Assembly (NCBI GenBank): GCA_028282905.1
Contig: JANQGW010000109.1
Location: forward strand, 1 to 36,193
Direction: 5' to 3'
Length of the DNA stretch: 36,193 nt
DNA from: Sedimentisphaerales bacterium
GTDB taxonomy: Bacteria; Planctomycetota; Phycisphaerae; Sedimentisphaerales; Anaerohalosphaeraceae
The notes beneath the pieces are model-generated. The model saw only the letters and a program-made list of their open reading frames with translations. It was not told the DNA's origin and searched no databases. The translations under genes and the position numbers were made by a program. Shown here in pieces: positions 9,900 to 18,282 of this stretch; position 1 is the first letter of the stretch, and every line of letters begins with the position of its first letter.

Positions 9900-10158
9900 C
9901 TACAACTCAAAATGCAGATAACTCATATAAATACACACGTTCAAATTTTATAACGCATTCAGTGCTAAGAATTTGTAAAATTCACAAAAAGGAAAATGTT
10001 TTTAATGTATTATTGCATTGACATAGAAAACCGCTCTATACTCAATTTTTATTGACATCCCTTCCCATTCCCGCCAGACAATTGTCCAATACCATTCCCA
10101 GAGGGGCAAATTTCTTCTCCTATAAAGTTGTAATGATAACTTATATGGAGTTGGAATA

Positions 10159-10449
10159 ATGGTCAGTATCAACAAATCAAAGCCCAAATTCAAATTGGGG
10201 AAAATAGTAGCTACTCAAGGAGCTATAGACGCTCTTGAAAAAGCACAGCAATACCCAGAATCGTTCCTGGATCATCATGCCACGGGCGATCGGGGAAATG
10301 TCTGGAAAGAGGATGCTGCTCTTAATGACGAAGCTGTGGCGTTTGAAGGCAATTCCAAAAACAACAGCGAGTCCTCTCTTCTTATAATTGTGTTCTATCT
10401 TCAGTGTCCAGTCCGTATCCCGTTGTTATTGCCTGCCAAGTACTTCTAA
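10159..10449 (+). pseudogene. Broken 'plasmid-related' small protein gene
   Basis: The first ~60 codons match a small conserved protein family often annotated as 'plasmid related protein': KFKLGKIVATQGAIDALEKA, then PESFLDHHATGDRGN. From memory of the family, the remainder should read roughly (R)LLSSY...WIITEADRSVTT.LLPxEY. Here the piece RVLSSY appears in another frame (from 10368), while the original frame ends in LLLPAKYF before the stop. The distance between the two pieces is shorter than expected by roughly 20 nt. The simplest reading is at least two small indels, so the C-terminal half is scrambled. The ATG at 10159 still has a GGAG site. The gene sits in a scar with other mobile-element remains. 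If expressed it would give a 96-aa protein with an abnormal tail. Confidence 0.5.
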
Positions 10450-10652
10450 TATACTTATTGTCTACTTAGTTATAAATTGAAAGCGTCCAGCGTCACCCCA
10501 GCGTCTTTGATATTCTACTCCTGAGTGGTCTGTAATTATACTGTGAGTCTACTTTCTGTTGAGTTGTCAAATAGATGTTGACATTGCCCTAAAAAATCTT
10601 CATTTTTAGATTAAAAGTAGGTACAAATTGGACAGGACAGTCTGGATATTAG

Positions 10653-10695
10653 TTTTCCCAAGCTGGATACGCCAGTTCGATTCTGGTCGCCCGCA
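10653..10695 (+). other. tRNA-Gly(CCC) 3'-half fragment, candidate att site
   Basis: The sequence reads as a tRNA from the anticodon loop to the discriminator base. It contains TTCCCAA (loop with CCC anticodon), the GCTGG anticodon-stem 3' strand, a short variable region, a T arm with GCCAG/CTGGT pairing around TTCGATT, then CGCCCGC (3' acceptor strand) and A. The expected 5' acceptor GCGGGCG and D arm are absent upstream, so it cannot be a functional tRNA. A fragment that begins in the anticodon loop and runs to the 3' end is the classic product of integrase-mediated insertion into a tRNA gene. The orientation implies the inserted element lies to the left, with an intact tRNA-Gly expected at its far end. 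Confidence 0.6.
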
Positions 10696-10697
10696 AT

Positions 10698-10940
10698 TCA
10701 CCTTTCCATGACAGCACCTGTTAGCAGTAAACTATTGTATTGCATTTCTAAAGGTTGACGACGATATATAATGACTTTCTGTCTCTTTTGTACAATTCCT
10801 GAACTATCAGCAAATAGCAGCAGAAATAGGGCTATTGGGGAAGTTTCAGGACTTCTTTGAACCGCTTTTCTTGTTTTGCCGTAGATAGTTAGTTGAGAAG
10901 TTTTTATATTTTTGTGTCCAAACATTTTTTCTGCTGGGAT
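10698..10940 (-). pseudogene. Possible tyrosine-recombinase C-terminal relic
   Basis: On the minus strand a short open stretch begins IPAEKMFGHKNIKTSQ and then reads IYGKTRKAV. This resembles the end of tyrosine recombinases, typically a (L)GHxxIxTT motif followed shortly by the catalytic Tyr. The spacing to the Tyr is longer than usual, there is a stop just upstream, and no R-box (HxLRHTFA) can be found further upstream, so at best it is a decayed remnant. Its position directly beside the tRNA-Gly fragment raises the likelihood, since integrases usually lie next to their att site. The match is short and could be chance. Confidence 0.3.
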
Positions 10941-11066
10941 TAAACATTAGACGGCTGGAATATTCGGCGGTTTTGATGTATTTAGTTCCATGGGCGACAG
11001 ATTTTATCGAAACGATATGAGATGGCCGCCTAATGACGCAAATTCTTTTAGGAAAGGTGTTTAGGG

Positions 11067-11891
11067 ATGAAGCACAAGGGATTTACACTGATTGAACTGT
11101 TGGTTGTTATTGCGATTATCGCCTTATTGATGGCGATTATTACACCGGCCCTGAAAAAGGCTAAGGCGGCTGCCAAGTCCATTGTGTGCATGGGTAATCA
11201 GAAAAATATCGCACCGGCCGTTCTGATGTATTCTGAAGATTATGATGATTTAATGCATGGTTCTCCGAATGGCGGGTTATTTTTCTATAGGGGGACCAGC
11301 GAACCAATCGATCCCGACTATAGAGGTGGTAGTTTTGCCGAGGAAGCTTATTGGGGAGTTATCTTCAATGATATCTACCTACAAAACTATAAGATGTTCC
11401 AATGCCCCTCAGCGAGAATGGTTGACTGGTATAAGCCTCAGGGGAATTCATTTGAAGATGCAGAGCAGTATTTGCACGCGACATATGGTATCAATGGGTA
11501 CTATTACAATGATGGTAAGAGGAAAAAGATGTCTACGTTTAAGGCTCCTTCGCGATTGATCTTTGCTCACGACCATTTTGAGCATCGAATGGATAATAAT
11601 CCTGGAGGCGGTTCCGATACGCTCATGCTCAGGCCTGCGGCCTCAATCACCTTGCAACAGTGGCGGCCTGTTGATAAGGGGGGGAATGCCAACTATGGTG
11701 GTAATCCGGATTATAACGTGGAAACTTCTCCTGAAAAAGAAGTTTTTCGTCACAACAACCGATCAAATACAATTTATCTTGATGGGCATGTGGATGCCAT
11801 TCAGGACAGTGATGCACCTGAAATCCCCGTTGTTTCTAACGGTTCCTATGTTGGAAATGACGATAGAGCAGCCGCGTCAAGTTGGTATTGA
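11067..11891 (+). CDS. Prepilin-type pseudopilin with H-X9-DG C-terminus
   Basis: This is a type II secretion / type IV pilus-like pseudopilin of the large planctomycete/Lentisphaerae family. The N-terminus MKHKGFTLIELLVVIAII is a textbook prepilin peptidase site (cut after Gly5, Glu at +5 of the mature protein) followed by a hydrophobic helix to about residue 28. The globular domain (about 35-270) ends with H-NNRSNTIYL-DG, exactly the H-X9-DG signature. It should be inserted in the inner membrane, processed and built into a secretion or surface filament, or act as a stand-alone surface protein. It is 73 nt before the sigma factor gene and may be the first gene of the LamG cluster. An AGGG purine run precedes the ATG. 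Confidence 0.9.
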   Translation: MKHKGFTLIELLVVIAIIALLMAIITPALKKAKAAAKSIVCMGNQKNIAPAVLMYSEDYDDLMHGSPNGGLFFYRGTSEPIDPDYRGGSFAEEAYWGVIFNDIYLQNYKMFQCPSARMVDWYKPQGNSFEDAEQYLHATYGINGYYYNDGKRKKMSTFKAPSRLIFAHDHFEHRMDNNPGGGSDTLMLRPAASITLQQWRPVDKGGNANYGGNPDYNVETSPEKEVFRHNNRSNTIYLDGHVDAIQDSDAPEIPVVSNGSYVGNDDRAAASSWY

Positions 11892-11964
11892 TGGCGGCAG
11901 ATTTCAAGTATATTCAAGTGGACAAAAAGCTAGTTGATTTTGTATAGGGTTCAGGGAAAGCAGA

Positions 11965-12489
11965 ATGAAACAGATGGACAGTGAATTTATTTCTCTTGTG
12001 ATGGCGAATCAGAGGAAGATTTACTCGTATATCGTGCATTTTGTACCGAACCGCGCGGATTCCGATGACATTTTCCAGGAAACCGTCGCCCTGATGTGGG
12101 AAAAGTTCGAAGAATTTGAGAAAGGGACGAATTTTGCCGCATGGGGTACTCAGATCGCTCACTATAAGATTTTAAAGCTCAAGCGGCGGACGCAGAACCG
12201 TCTGATCAAGTTTGACAGTGATATTGTTGACTTGATTCAGGAGTTTATCGCAAAGAATCCGGATAATATGGACAGCCGGGTTGAATTTCTGAGAGATTGT
12301 ATAAAAGAAACTCCTGAGACACAGCGTTCCTTATTGGCCATGCGATATGACCAGGAATTATCTGTCAAGAAGATTTCCAAGCAGACGGGGGGGTCCATTC
12401 ATTCCATCTATAAAGCTTTAGGGCGTACCTATAAATATTTGCTGGGATGTATTCGTCGGAAAATGTCTCTCGCTGAGGATTTGACATGA
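11965..12489 (+). CDS. ECF-type sigma-70 factor (planctomycete/Verrucomicrobia group)
   Basis: This is an alternative RNA polymerase sigma factor of 174 aa. Region 2 (about 10-80) includes DSDDIFQETVALMWEKFEEF and NFAAWGTQIAHYKILKLKRR, the core- and -10-binding helices. Region 4 (about 118-165) includes LLAMRYDQELSVKKISKQTG and SIHSIYKALGRTYKYLLGCIRRK, the -35-binding helix-turn-helix. The sequence style fits the Rhodopirellula/Verrucomicrobium ECF family. Its stop overlaps the start of the FecR/LamG gene (ATGA), so the two are translationally coupled, as expected for a sigma factor and its membrane regulator. An AGGGAAAG ribosome site precedes the ATG. The targets are unknown; the downstream LamG genes are natural candidates (inference). 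Confidence 0.92.
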   Translation: MKQMDSEFISLVMANQRKIYSYIVHFVPNRADSDDIFQETVALMWEKFEEFEKGTNFAAWGTQIAHYKILKLKRRTQNRLIKFDSDIVDLIQEFIAKNPDNMDSRVEFLRDCIKETPETQRSLLAMRYDQELSVKKISKQTGGSIHSIYKALGRTYKYLLGCIRRKMSLAEDLT

Positions 12490-14153
12490 AAGAACAGCCC
12501 GAAAAATACCAATTGGCGGACCTGATCCTCATGGAGATGGACGGGATGCTGTCGGACGAACAGTTTGAAATACTGCAGGAAAAAATCCGAAGCAATCCCG
12601 CGGCTCTGAGATACTATGTTGAGTTTATGCGATTGCACGCCACGTTTTCGCAGCCGGGTGAGACGGTCTTTTTGGGGATTGGTGAGTCGGATCTCTCTGA
12701 TATCTCTTCTGCCTTAAATGCTATGGCACGCTATGAGCGGCAAGCGCTTGCTGTGGAGGAAGAAAAACCTGAAGAACCTCTCCGCCCGAAGGAGGTGGTG
12801 AAAATAGAATACAAGATGCCCAAAAGCTCTGTTCGCACGCTCATCTTTTCACTTGCGGCAATGCTGATATTCGCCGTGACGGTCTGGTTTTTGCCGGACC
12901 GCTCAACGGACATAATGACGGTTGCAGTGCTGACGGATTCGGCCGGTGCCCAATGGCAAGGCCAGGACAATCTGCCCATGGTGGGCGATGTCCTTTATCA
13001 AGGCCCGATGACACTAACCCGCGGATTTGCTGAAATTACCTTTGAGAAAGGGGCCAAAGTCGTTCTTGAGGGGCCTGCCTCGGTCGAGTTGACTGATATC
13101 AATAAAATGATTCTGCGCGAAGGGAAATTATTTGCCAAAGTTCCGACGGGAGCCGTTGGATTTGCGGTCGATACCCCGGATGCCTCGATGATCGATCTTG
13201 GTACGGAGTTTGGGGCGCATGTTTCTGCGGCCCGGAGCGATCTGTATGTGATGGATGGAAAAGTCGCACTTCGGGCGGGAAGCCCGGCCCAGACGGATAC
13301 GGTTCGGTTGCAGGAAATTGTGACGACGGGGCTGGCCAGGCGAGTTACTGCCGGTGGTGACCGAATCCAGCCAATTACAGGTTCTCAGGAACATTTCCAG
13401 AGACACATCCCCTTGAAACATTTGGTGGCGTACTGGAATTTTGATAAGGATGTTTCGAATATCCAGGGCAACAGCCGCTTCGATGGCAGAGTGGTCGGTC
13501 AAAATGTCTCTGTGTCCGATGAAGATTGTGCGGTGGGTGTGGGGGCGCTGCGGGTCGCAGATGACGGGCAGGAACCAAGCTATCTTGCCGTGGACGCTTC
13601 GCCGGTTGTGCCGAGGCAAGAGATCTATACCGCGGTTGCCTGGTATAAATACAAAGACATTGGCCTGGACGGTTCCGATGTACGCAACTTTATTTTTGAG
13701 ACCACTCCGTACTGGTCGATGAGTTTTGGTATTTTAGACGGTCGCGGCGGAAAAGTCGCACAATGGTATGTTTCATCGACACGTGAGTTAGCTTACCGTA
13801 ATGAAATCGAAGATGGTCCGTTAGTGGATGATGGTCAGTGGCATCATGCGGCTGTTATATGGAACCAAACCGCCGGAACCATAAAATACTATCATGACGG
13901 CGAGTTGCTTCATACCAGGGCAATCGGGCCGCGGGAGACCTTGAAGTTTACCGACAGTTTTCATATAGGCTATCATCGTGGCTATGACAGCGGCACCGAG
14001 GGTGTAAAGTCACGTCGAAACTGGGACGGCTATATCGATGAAGTGGCCGTTTATGATATTGAATTAAACGCCACACAAGTCAAGGCGTTGTATGACAAGT
14101 CATATTCAAATCAAAGCATTCATGCCGGCAATGTTTTAAAATTCGTCAACTAA
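12486..14153 (+). CDS. FecR-domain membrane regulator fused to a LamG domain
   Basis: This is the likely membrane regulator of the sigma factor before it. The cytoplasmic N-terminus (about 1-60) has the anti-sigma-like pattern LADLILMEMDGMLSDEQFE followed by a helix with LRYYVEFMRLH. A single TM lies at about 117-137. The FecR domain spans about 150-265 (FAEITFEKGAKVVLEGPA, VGFAVDTPDASMIDLGTEFG, YVMDGKVALRAG). A LamG-like concanavalin fold covers about 316-545 (LVAYWNFD, WHHAAVIWNQ, YYHDGELL, NWDGYIDEVAVYDIEL). The protein ends without a dockerin-like tag. The start overlaps the sigma gene by 4 nt. The same LamG subtype recurs in the next genes, so the sensor may detect the same ligand as, or interact with, the proteins it could control. 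The FecR-LamG fusion itself is known in planctomycetes. Confidence 0.9.
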   Translation: MKEQPEKYQLADLILMEMDGMLSDEQFEILQEKIRSNPAALRYYVEFMRLHATFSQPGETVFLGIGESDLSDISSALNAMARYERQALAVEEEKPEEPLRPKEVVKIEYKMPKSSVRTLIFSLAAMLIFAVTVWFLPDRSTDIMTVAVLTDSAGAQWQGQDNLPMVGDVLYQGPMTLTRGFAEITFEKGAKVVLEGPASVELTDINKMILREGKLFAKVPTGAVGFAVDTPDASMIDLGTEFGAHVSAARSDLYVMDGKVALRAGSPAQTDTVRLQEIVTTGLARRVTAGGDRIQPITGSQEHFQRHIPLKHLVAYWNFDKDVSNIQGNSRFDGRVVGQNVSVSDEDCAVGVGALRVADDGQEPSYLAVDASPVVPRQEIYTAVAWYKYKDIGLDGSDVRNFIFETTPYWSMSFGILDGRGGKVAQWYVSSTRELAYRNEIEDGPLVDDGQWHHAAVIWNQTAGTIKYYHDGELLHTRAIGPRETLKFTDSFHIGYHRGYDSGTEGVKSRRNWDGYIDEVAVYDIELNATQVKALYDKSYSNQSIHAGNVLKFVN

Positions 14154-14228
14154 ATTACAGTGTACGAGCCTGATGGGGGTTGCGTGCTGTGGGTGGAATG
14201 GTGATTTAAAGTTGTAAAGGAGAATAAG

Positions 14229-17150
14229 ATGCCAAGTTATTTTGTAATTAAAAGACATTTATTAATTTTAGCTGTATTATTAACAGCATTTGCTGTTACG
14301 ACACAGGCAGCCGTGGTAGCCTACTGGCCGTTCGATGCGGATCCCAATAATGTTCAGGGGAATGCCACATTTGACGGGACGCTGGTTGGCGGTGCGGTGA
14401 TTTCTGGTGAGGAAACCGCAGTTGGCAGCGGTGCGTTGAAAATCGACACCAATTCAAGTAGCGGCAGCACCTCGGTTAAGATTGATCCATCGCCATTTGT
14501 CGGCGTTGAATCCGCGTTCAGTGTGACCGGCTGGTTCCGATTTACTGATATCAGCGGTGACGGCTCAAAGAGCCGTGTATTCGTTCTTGAGACCGACAAT
14601 TATCTGGTCAGTTATGGTGGACGCTCAGCGCTGAACGGTGACGGTCAGGTTGAAATGGGCGAGTGGTACATGGATGGCACCAGTGATGTATCCGGTCCGT
14701 TTGTTGATCCGAACTCGTGGCATCACTTTGCCTTGGTGTACAATGCAAACGATGGCTATGCCCGGCATTATTTTGACGGTGAATTGCGTGACTGGTATGC
14801 GGTCACTGTCGGCGATGACTTGGATGCAACGAACTGGTTGAATATTGGCGACTATCGTGACGGTAACGGCGGTCGCAACTGGGACGGTTACATTGATGAC
14901 GTGGCTGTGTATGATGTGTCCCTGACTGATGATCAGGTTGCAGCGCTGGCTGCTAAAACAAGTACGCCTGAGGATGTGGATTCGATTCTGCAGACCGCTG
15001 CCTGGAATCTATTTCCGGATACCGGGACGCTGCATGTCTTACCGGGTGCTGGACTAAGCTGGGAGGCTCCGGCTGATGTCGCCACGCCGACATATAACGT
15101 CCTGCTCAGCACCGCTTCCGACATGAGCGGCGCGGTAGAAATCGCAAGCGGTATTTCCGAGACCACTACGACGCTGCCCGCAAACTTAACAAAAGGAGCG
15201 GTTTACTACTGGCGTGTTGATACCATTGGCGGAACTGCCAGCGAAGTTGAGTTATTTACCGCTTATGAAGAGCTGGTCGCCTGGTGGACGTTCGATACGG
15301 ATCTGAACTTAACCAACACGTATGGAAGTTCCGATTATGACGGCGAAGCTATTGGCGGTGCTGTTGTCTCCACTGAAGATGTGAAAATCGGTACGGCTGC
15401 CTTGAAGATTGATGATGATACGTCCAGTGCTAATCTTGTCACAATTGCGAACTCGCCGATCGTTGGGATGCAGGATGCTTATACGATTAGTGCATGGTAC
15501 AAGTACTCTGACATCAGCAGCAATGGTTCTGATGCCCGTAACTTCGTATGTGAGATCGGCCCGAACTTTACCGGCGGCTTTGGTATTCGTGAAGCCGGTA
15601 CACCGCTTGCCAAGCGGGGACAGGTGTATGTCAATAAAACGGGGACGGACTTTTATAATGATCCTGCTGACGGTCCGGTTGTCGATGATGATGAATGGCA
15701 CCATTTCGCATTGGTCTGGGACGGTTCCACTGAAAGCGGCGGAACCGCGGTGAAGTATTATCATGATGGTGTGCTGTTTTATTCTGCCGAGATGGGAGCG
15801 GGGTACCTGCCGTCTGCAGACGTCTTTAATATCGGTGACTATCGCGGCGGTAACGGCGATCGCAACTGGGATGGTTACATTGATGATATGGCAGTCTATG
15901 ATATCGTCTTGACACCGGATCAGGTTTCCGCACTGGCTGCCGAAATCCGGAATCCGCTGACTGTTCTGGAGGTTCTCCAGTTGACTCCGACTAATCTGAA
16001 GCCCGATGGGGCACGCATAGATTTTGCCGATTCCGGCCAGGGAACCTGGGATGCCCCGGAGGATATGGTTGAGCCCCGGTATGATGTTTACCTGAGTGCC
16101 GACCCGAATATGGTCAATGATGTTATGACGCTGGCGACCGCTCAAGCCGAAACGAGTATTGACCTTCCGGCTTTGACTTCTGAAACGACTTACTACTGGC
16201 GTGTGGATGCCACGGCTGCGGCCGGCGGTGACACCTATGAGTCCGTAGTTGCTTCGTTTACCACTTCTGGAACGCCTTTGGGGTTAATCGCTTACTGGCC
16301 GTTTGATGTCGACCCGAACAATGTTCAGGGCAATGCTGACCTTGACGGTACGCTGGTGGGCAGTGCTGTGGTCTCCGCTGAGGATGTCGCGGTTGGTGCC
16401 GGTGCATTGAAGATTGACGATGACACTGTTGCTGCGAACTATGTTGATGTTGCCAATACGGTCCTGCTGGGCGAAGCGCCGTATCGTAATACGGTAGTTG
16501 CCTGGTACAAGTACGAGGACATTGCCGGTGACGGGTCCGATGCTCGTAACTTTGTCTGGGAAACGGATACTACCTGGGCATTGTCATTTGGTATTAGCGC
16601 CGAGATCGGCCCTGATCCTAACAGGGTGGCTGAATGGTATTATGATCACTCAGGGGCTCCTTTTAGTCGCCTGACACCGGTTGGTGACGGTCCTAATGTT
16701 CAGGATGATAGCTGGCACCATGTGGCCATGGTTTTCGATTATTACAACGATACGATCGAGTATTATCATGACGGTGCTCTTTATGATCTCGATGAAACCG
16801 AAGACCTTCCTATCAACATGGCGCCGACTGGTTTCCATATTGGTAACCATCGTGCCGGTGACGGTGCTCGAGCCTGGGACGGCTATATTGATGAAGTAGC
16901 GGTTTATGATGTAGCGTTGACCTCATTCCAGGTTAGTCAGCTTGTCTGCAATCCGGCAGTGACTCCTGATAATGTACTGGCTGTTCGGAAGACCTATGCG
17001 GATTTTGATGACGATGGCGATGTCGACATCGATGACCTTCAGGCTCTGGCGGCGAGCTGGTTGACAGCTAATGCTAATGCGGACTTTGACTGCAGCGGTA
17101 TTGTAGACCTGGTTGAGTTCAGTGAAATGGGCGAAAACTGGATGCCGTAA
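14229..17150 (+). CDS. Secreted triple-LamG protein with dockerin-like tag
   Basis: This 973-aa exported protein carries a signal peptide (about 1-27, HLLILAVLLTAFAVTTQAA) and three LamG-like jelly rolls at about 28-245, 348-572 and 684-905. Each opens with (V/I)A(Y/W)W.FD and closes with a WDGYIDD/EVAVYD strand. Fn3-like linkers of about 100 aa separate them, each ending in YYWRVD. The last ~50 residues are a two-repeat dockerin-like tag (DFDDDGDVDIDDLQ, DFDCSGIVDLVEF). There is no catalytic domain, so a binding or adhesive surface role is likely. AAAGGAG lies before the ATG. It follows the sigma/FecR pair by 75 nt and is closed by a strong terminator-like hairpin at 17169. The third LamG plus tail closely resembles the end of the PhoD-LamG protein encoded at 24138. 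Confidence 0.88.
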   Translation: MPSYFVIKRHLLILAVLLTAFAVTTQAAVVAYWPFDADPNNVQGNATFDGTLVGGAVISGEETAVGSGALKIDTNSSSGSTSVKIDPSPFVGVESAFSVTGWFRFTDISGDGSKSRVFVLETDNYLVSYGGRSALNGDGQVEMGEWYMDGTSDVSGPFVDPNSWHHFALVYNANDGYARHYFDGELRDWYAVTVGDDLDATNWLNIGDYRDGNGGRNWDGYIDDVAVYDVSLTDDQVAALAAKTSTPEDVDSILQTAAWNLFPDTGTLHVLPGAGLSWEAPADVATPTYNVLLSTASDMSGAVEIASGISETTTTLPANLTKGAVYYWRVDTIGGTASEVELFTAYEELVAWWTFDTDLNLTNTYGSSDYDGEAIGGAVVSTEDVKIGTAALKIDDDTSSANLVTIANSPIVGMQDAYTISAWYKYSDISSNGSDARNFVCEIGPNFTGGFGIREAGTPLAKRGQVYVNKTGTDFYNDPADGPVVDDDEWHHFALVWDGSTESGGTAVKYYHDGVLFYSAEMGAGYLPSADVFNIGDYRGGNGDRNWDGYIDDMAVYDIVLTPDQVSALAAEIRNPLTVLEVLQLTPTNLKPDGARIDFADSGQGTWDAPEDMVEPRYDVYLSADPNMVNDVMTLATAQAETSIDLPALTSETTYYWRVDATAAAGGDTYESVVASFTTSGTPLGLIAYWPFDVDPNNVQGNADLDGTLVGSAVVSAEDVAVGAGALKIDDDTVAANYVDVANTVLLGEAPYRNTVVAWYKYEDIAGDGSDARNFVWETDTTWALSFGISAEIGPDPNRVAEWYYDHSGAPFSRLTPVGDGPNVQDDSWHHVAMVFDYYNDTIEYYHDGALYDLDETEDLPINMAPTGFHIGNHRAGDGARAWDGYIDEVAVYDVALTSFQVSQLVCNPAVTPDNVLAVRKTYADFDDDGDVDIDDLQALAASWLTANANADFDCSGIVDLVEFSEMGENWMP

Positions 17151-17168
17151 GTAATGTTGGACAATGAT

Positions 17169-17205
17169 TGTGTGAGTCGGAATCATGCCGGCTCACACAG
17201 TTTTA
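17169..17205 (+). terminator. Rho-independent terminator after the triple-LamG gene
   Basis: A 12-bp stem (TGTGTGAGTCGG with CCGGCTCACACA, one G-T pair) around a 7-nt AATCATG loop is followed by GTTTTAA. It lies 18 nt after the stop at 17150. This would separate the sigma-FecR-LamG transcript from the PEP-CTERM gene. Confidence 0.8.
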
Positions 17206-17332
17206 ATAGTATTATCAGGATATCTGAAAGGAGGTTGAGAAAACTTAAACAGGTAATCTTTATGAGGTGTGTGAAGTATTAATTTTGAAGTGTGTATTAA
17301 GAAATTTAACCAATTGTTTTAGGAGTGGAAAG

Positions 17333-18097
17333 ATGAAAAGAACAGCTTTTGTAGTAATGACTATGGTTATGGCAGTAATATTAAGCAATGCCGCAGTTGC
17401 AGATTTGGTGGCCTATTGGGATTTCGATGATGATTTCACGGCAAACGATTCTCAGTATGACCTGACCGCAAATAATGGTGCTGCGATTGTTACTGGCGGT
17501 AAATTTGGCGGTGCCGCAAGCTTTGACAAATCTTTGTCGCAGTATGCAAAGTCCGTTGTTTCTCCGTTTGCGGCCGCATCTGACTATACCATTACTGCAT
17601 GGTATAATCTCGACGTTGAAGACATGACAGGAAGTAATCGTTACTTTGTATTCGAGGCAGGGACTCCGAGTGCCTGGCCTGTTTCTTATGGTTTGCGTGA
17701 ACTGAGCGGGACAGATTCCGGGCAAGTCTATACGCATACAAGTGCATCTGCAGGCAGCAATTTTGACTTTGCTTCCGATGCCCATCAGACTTGGCATCAT
17801 ATTGCAGTAACGTATGATGCAGCATCAGGTGTCACTACTGCTTATCTTGACGGCGTATATGCCGGAGAAATGACAGTGGCCGGCGACCTTACAGCGAGTG
17901 ACTATATTGTTATCGGTGGACACCGTGGTTCAACCGGTCGCAACTTTAATGGTTTGATTGATGATGTTGCCGTGTTTGACAGTGTTGTGTCGACGGACTA
18001 TATTGCCTCTCTGGCCGCGGGTAACGCTGTGCCGGAACCGGCAACGCTGACGCTGCTGGGGCTGGGCTGCCTGGGCCTTTTGCGCAAGCGCAAATAA
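17333..18097 (+). CDS. LamG domain protein with PEP-CTERM sorting signal
   Basis: This exported single-LamG protein of 254 aa has a signal peptide (MKRTAFVVMTMVMAVILSNAAVA), then one LamG jelly roll (LVAYWDFDDDF, GGKFGGAASFDKSLSQYA, TWHHIAVTYD, TTAYLDGVYAGEM, NFNGLIDDVAVFD). The C-terminus is VPEPATLTLLGLGCLGLLRKRK, a canonical PEP-CTERM signal (VPEP, hydrophobic helix, basic end) recognised by exosortase for surface sorting. I chose the ATG at 17333 because AGGAG lies just upstream and the signal peptide follows directly; the open frame extends upstream to a GTG at 17267 without a ribosome site. The LamG is closest to the second LamG of the PhoD-like protein at 24138. It is the only PEP-CTERM protein in the window; its neighbours use dockerin-like tails. 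No exosortase is encoded here. Confidence 0.9.
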   Translation: MKRTAFVVMTMVMAVILSNAAVADLVAYWDFDDDFTANDSQYDLTANNGAAIVTGGKFGGAASFDKSLSQYAKSVVSPFAAASDYTITAWYNLDVEDMTGSNRYFVFEAGTPSAWPVSYGLRELSGTDSGQVYTHTSASAGSNFDFASDAHQTWHHIAVTYDAASGVTTAYLDGVYAGEMTVAGDLTASDYIVIGGHRGSTGRNFNGLIDDVAVFDSVVSTDYIASLAAGNAVPEPATLTLLGLGCLGLLRKRK

Positions 18098-18128
18098 TAC
18101 ACATAACAGTGTGATATAAGTATTTAAT

Positions 18129-18167
18129 ACATCGGGTCCGCGGCCGTTTGGGTTGCGGTCCCGGTGT
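18129..18167 (+). terminator. GC-rich hairpin after the PEP-CTERM gene
   Basis: ACATCGGG pairs with CCCGGTGT, then, after a T-T mismatch, CCGC pairs with GCGG around a 13-nt loop. There is no T-run after it, so it may be a transcript-stabilising 3' hairpin or a weak terminator. High levels of the surface protein mRNA would fit a stabilising role (inference). Confidence 0.45.
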
Positions 18168-18282
18168 CGATTCATAAAGAAGGGGGTGATAGAAGTTGGG
18201 GTGGTGTTTGAATTTGGCATATGGATAGTGACATAATTAAGGATATACGCGGCTGCTGTAAATATTTTACGAAAGGCGAACA

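Larger units (their letters stand above)
10450..11066. other. Gene-poor scar, 617 bp, with tRNA and integrase relics
   Basis: This stretch has no intact gene. It contains a tRNA-Gly 3' half and a possible recombinase relic, both listed separately. The left part (10450-10640) shows nothing recognisable. The right part (10940-11066) is the leader of the pseudopilin gene, with AGGAAAGG and AGGG purine runs before the ATG at 11067. Confidence 0.6.

Noticed and set aside
10016..10064. Two TTGACA sequences before the broken small gene
   Set aside because: No -10 box at proper spacing follows either; spacing to TATACT is only 13 nt.
15309..16145. Long minus-strand open frame (278 codons) inside the triple-LamG gene
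   Set aside because: It is antisense to a clear LamG/Fn3 coding region, has no ribosome site or family pattern, and comes from the codon bias of the real gene.
17227..17278. AAAGGAGG ribosome-site-like sequence upstream of the PEP-CTERM gene with a possible short leader peptide
   Set aside because: The nearest start codons are too close (TTG) or too far (ATG 17262), and the real gene has its own AGGAG site at 17321.
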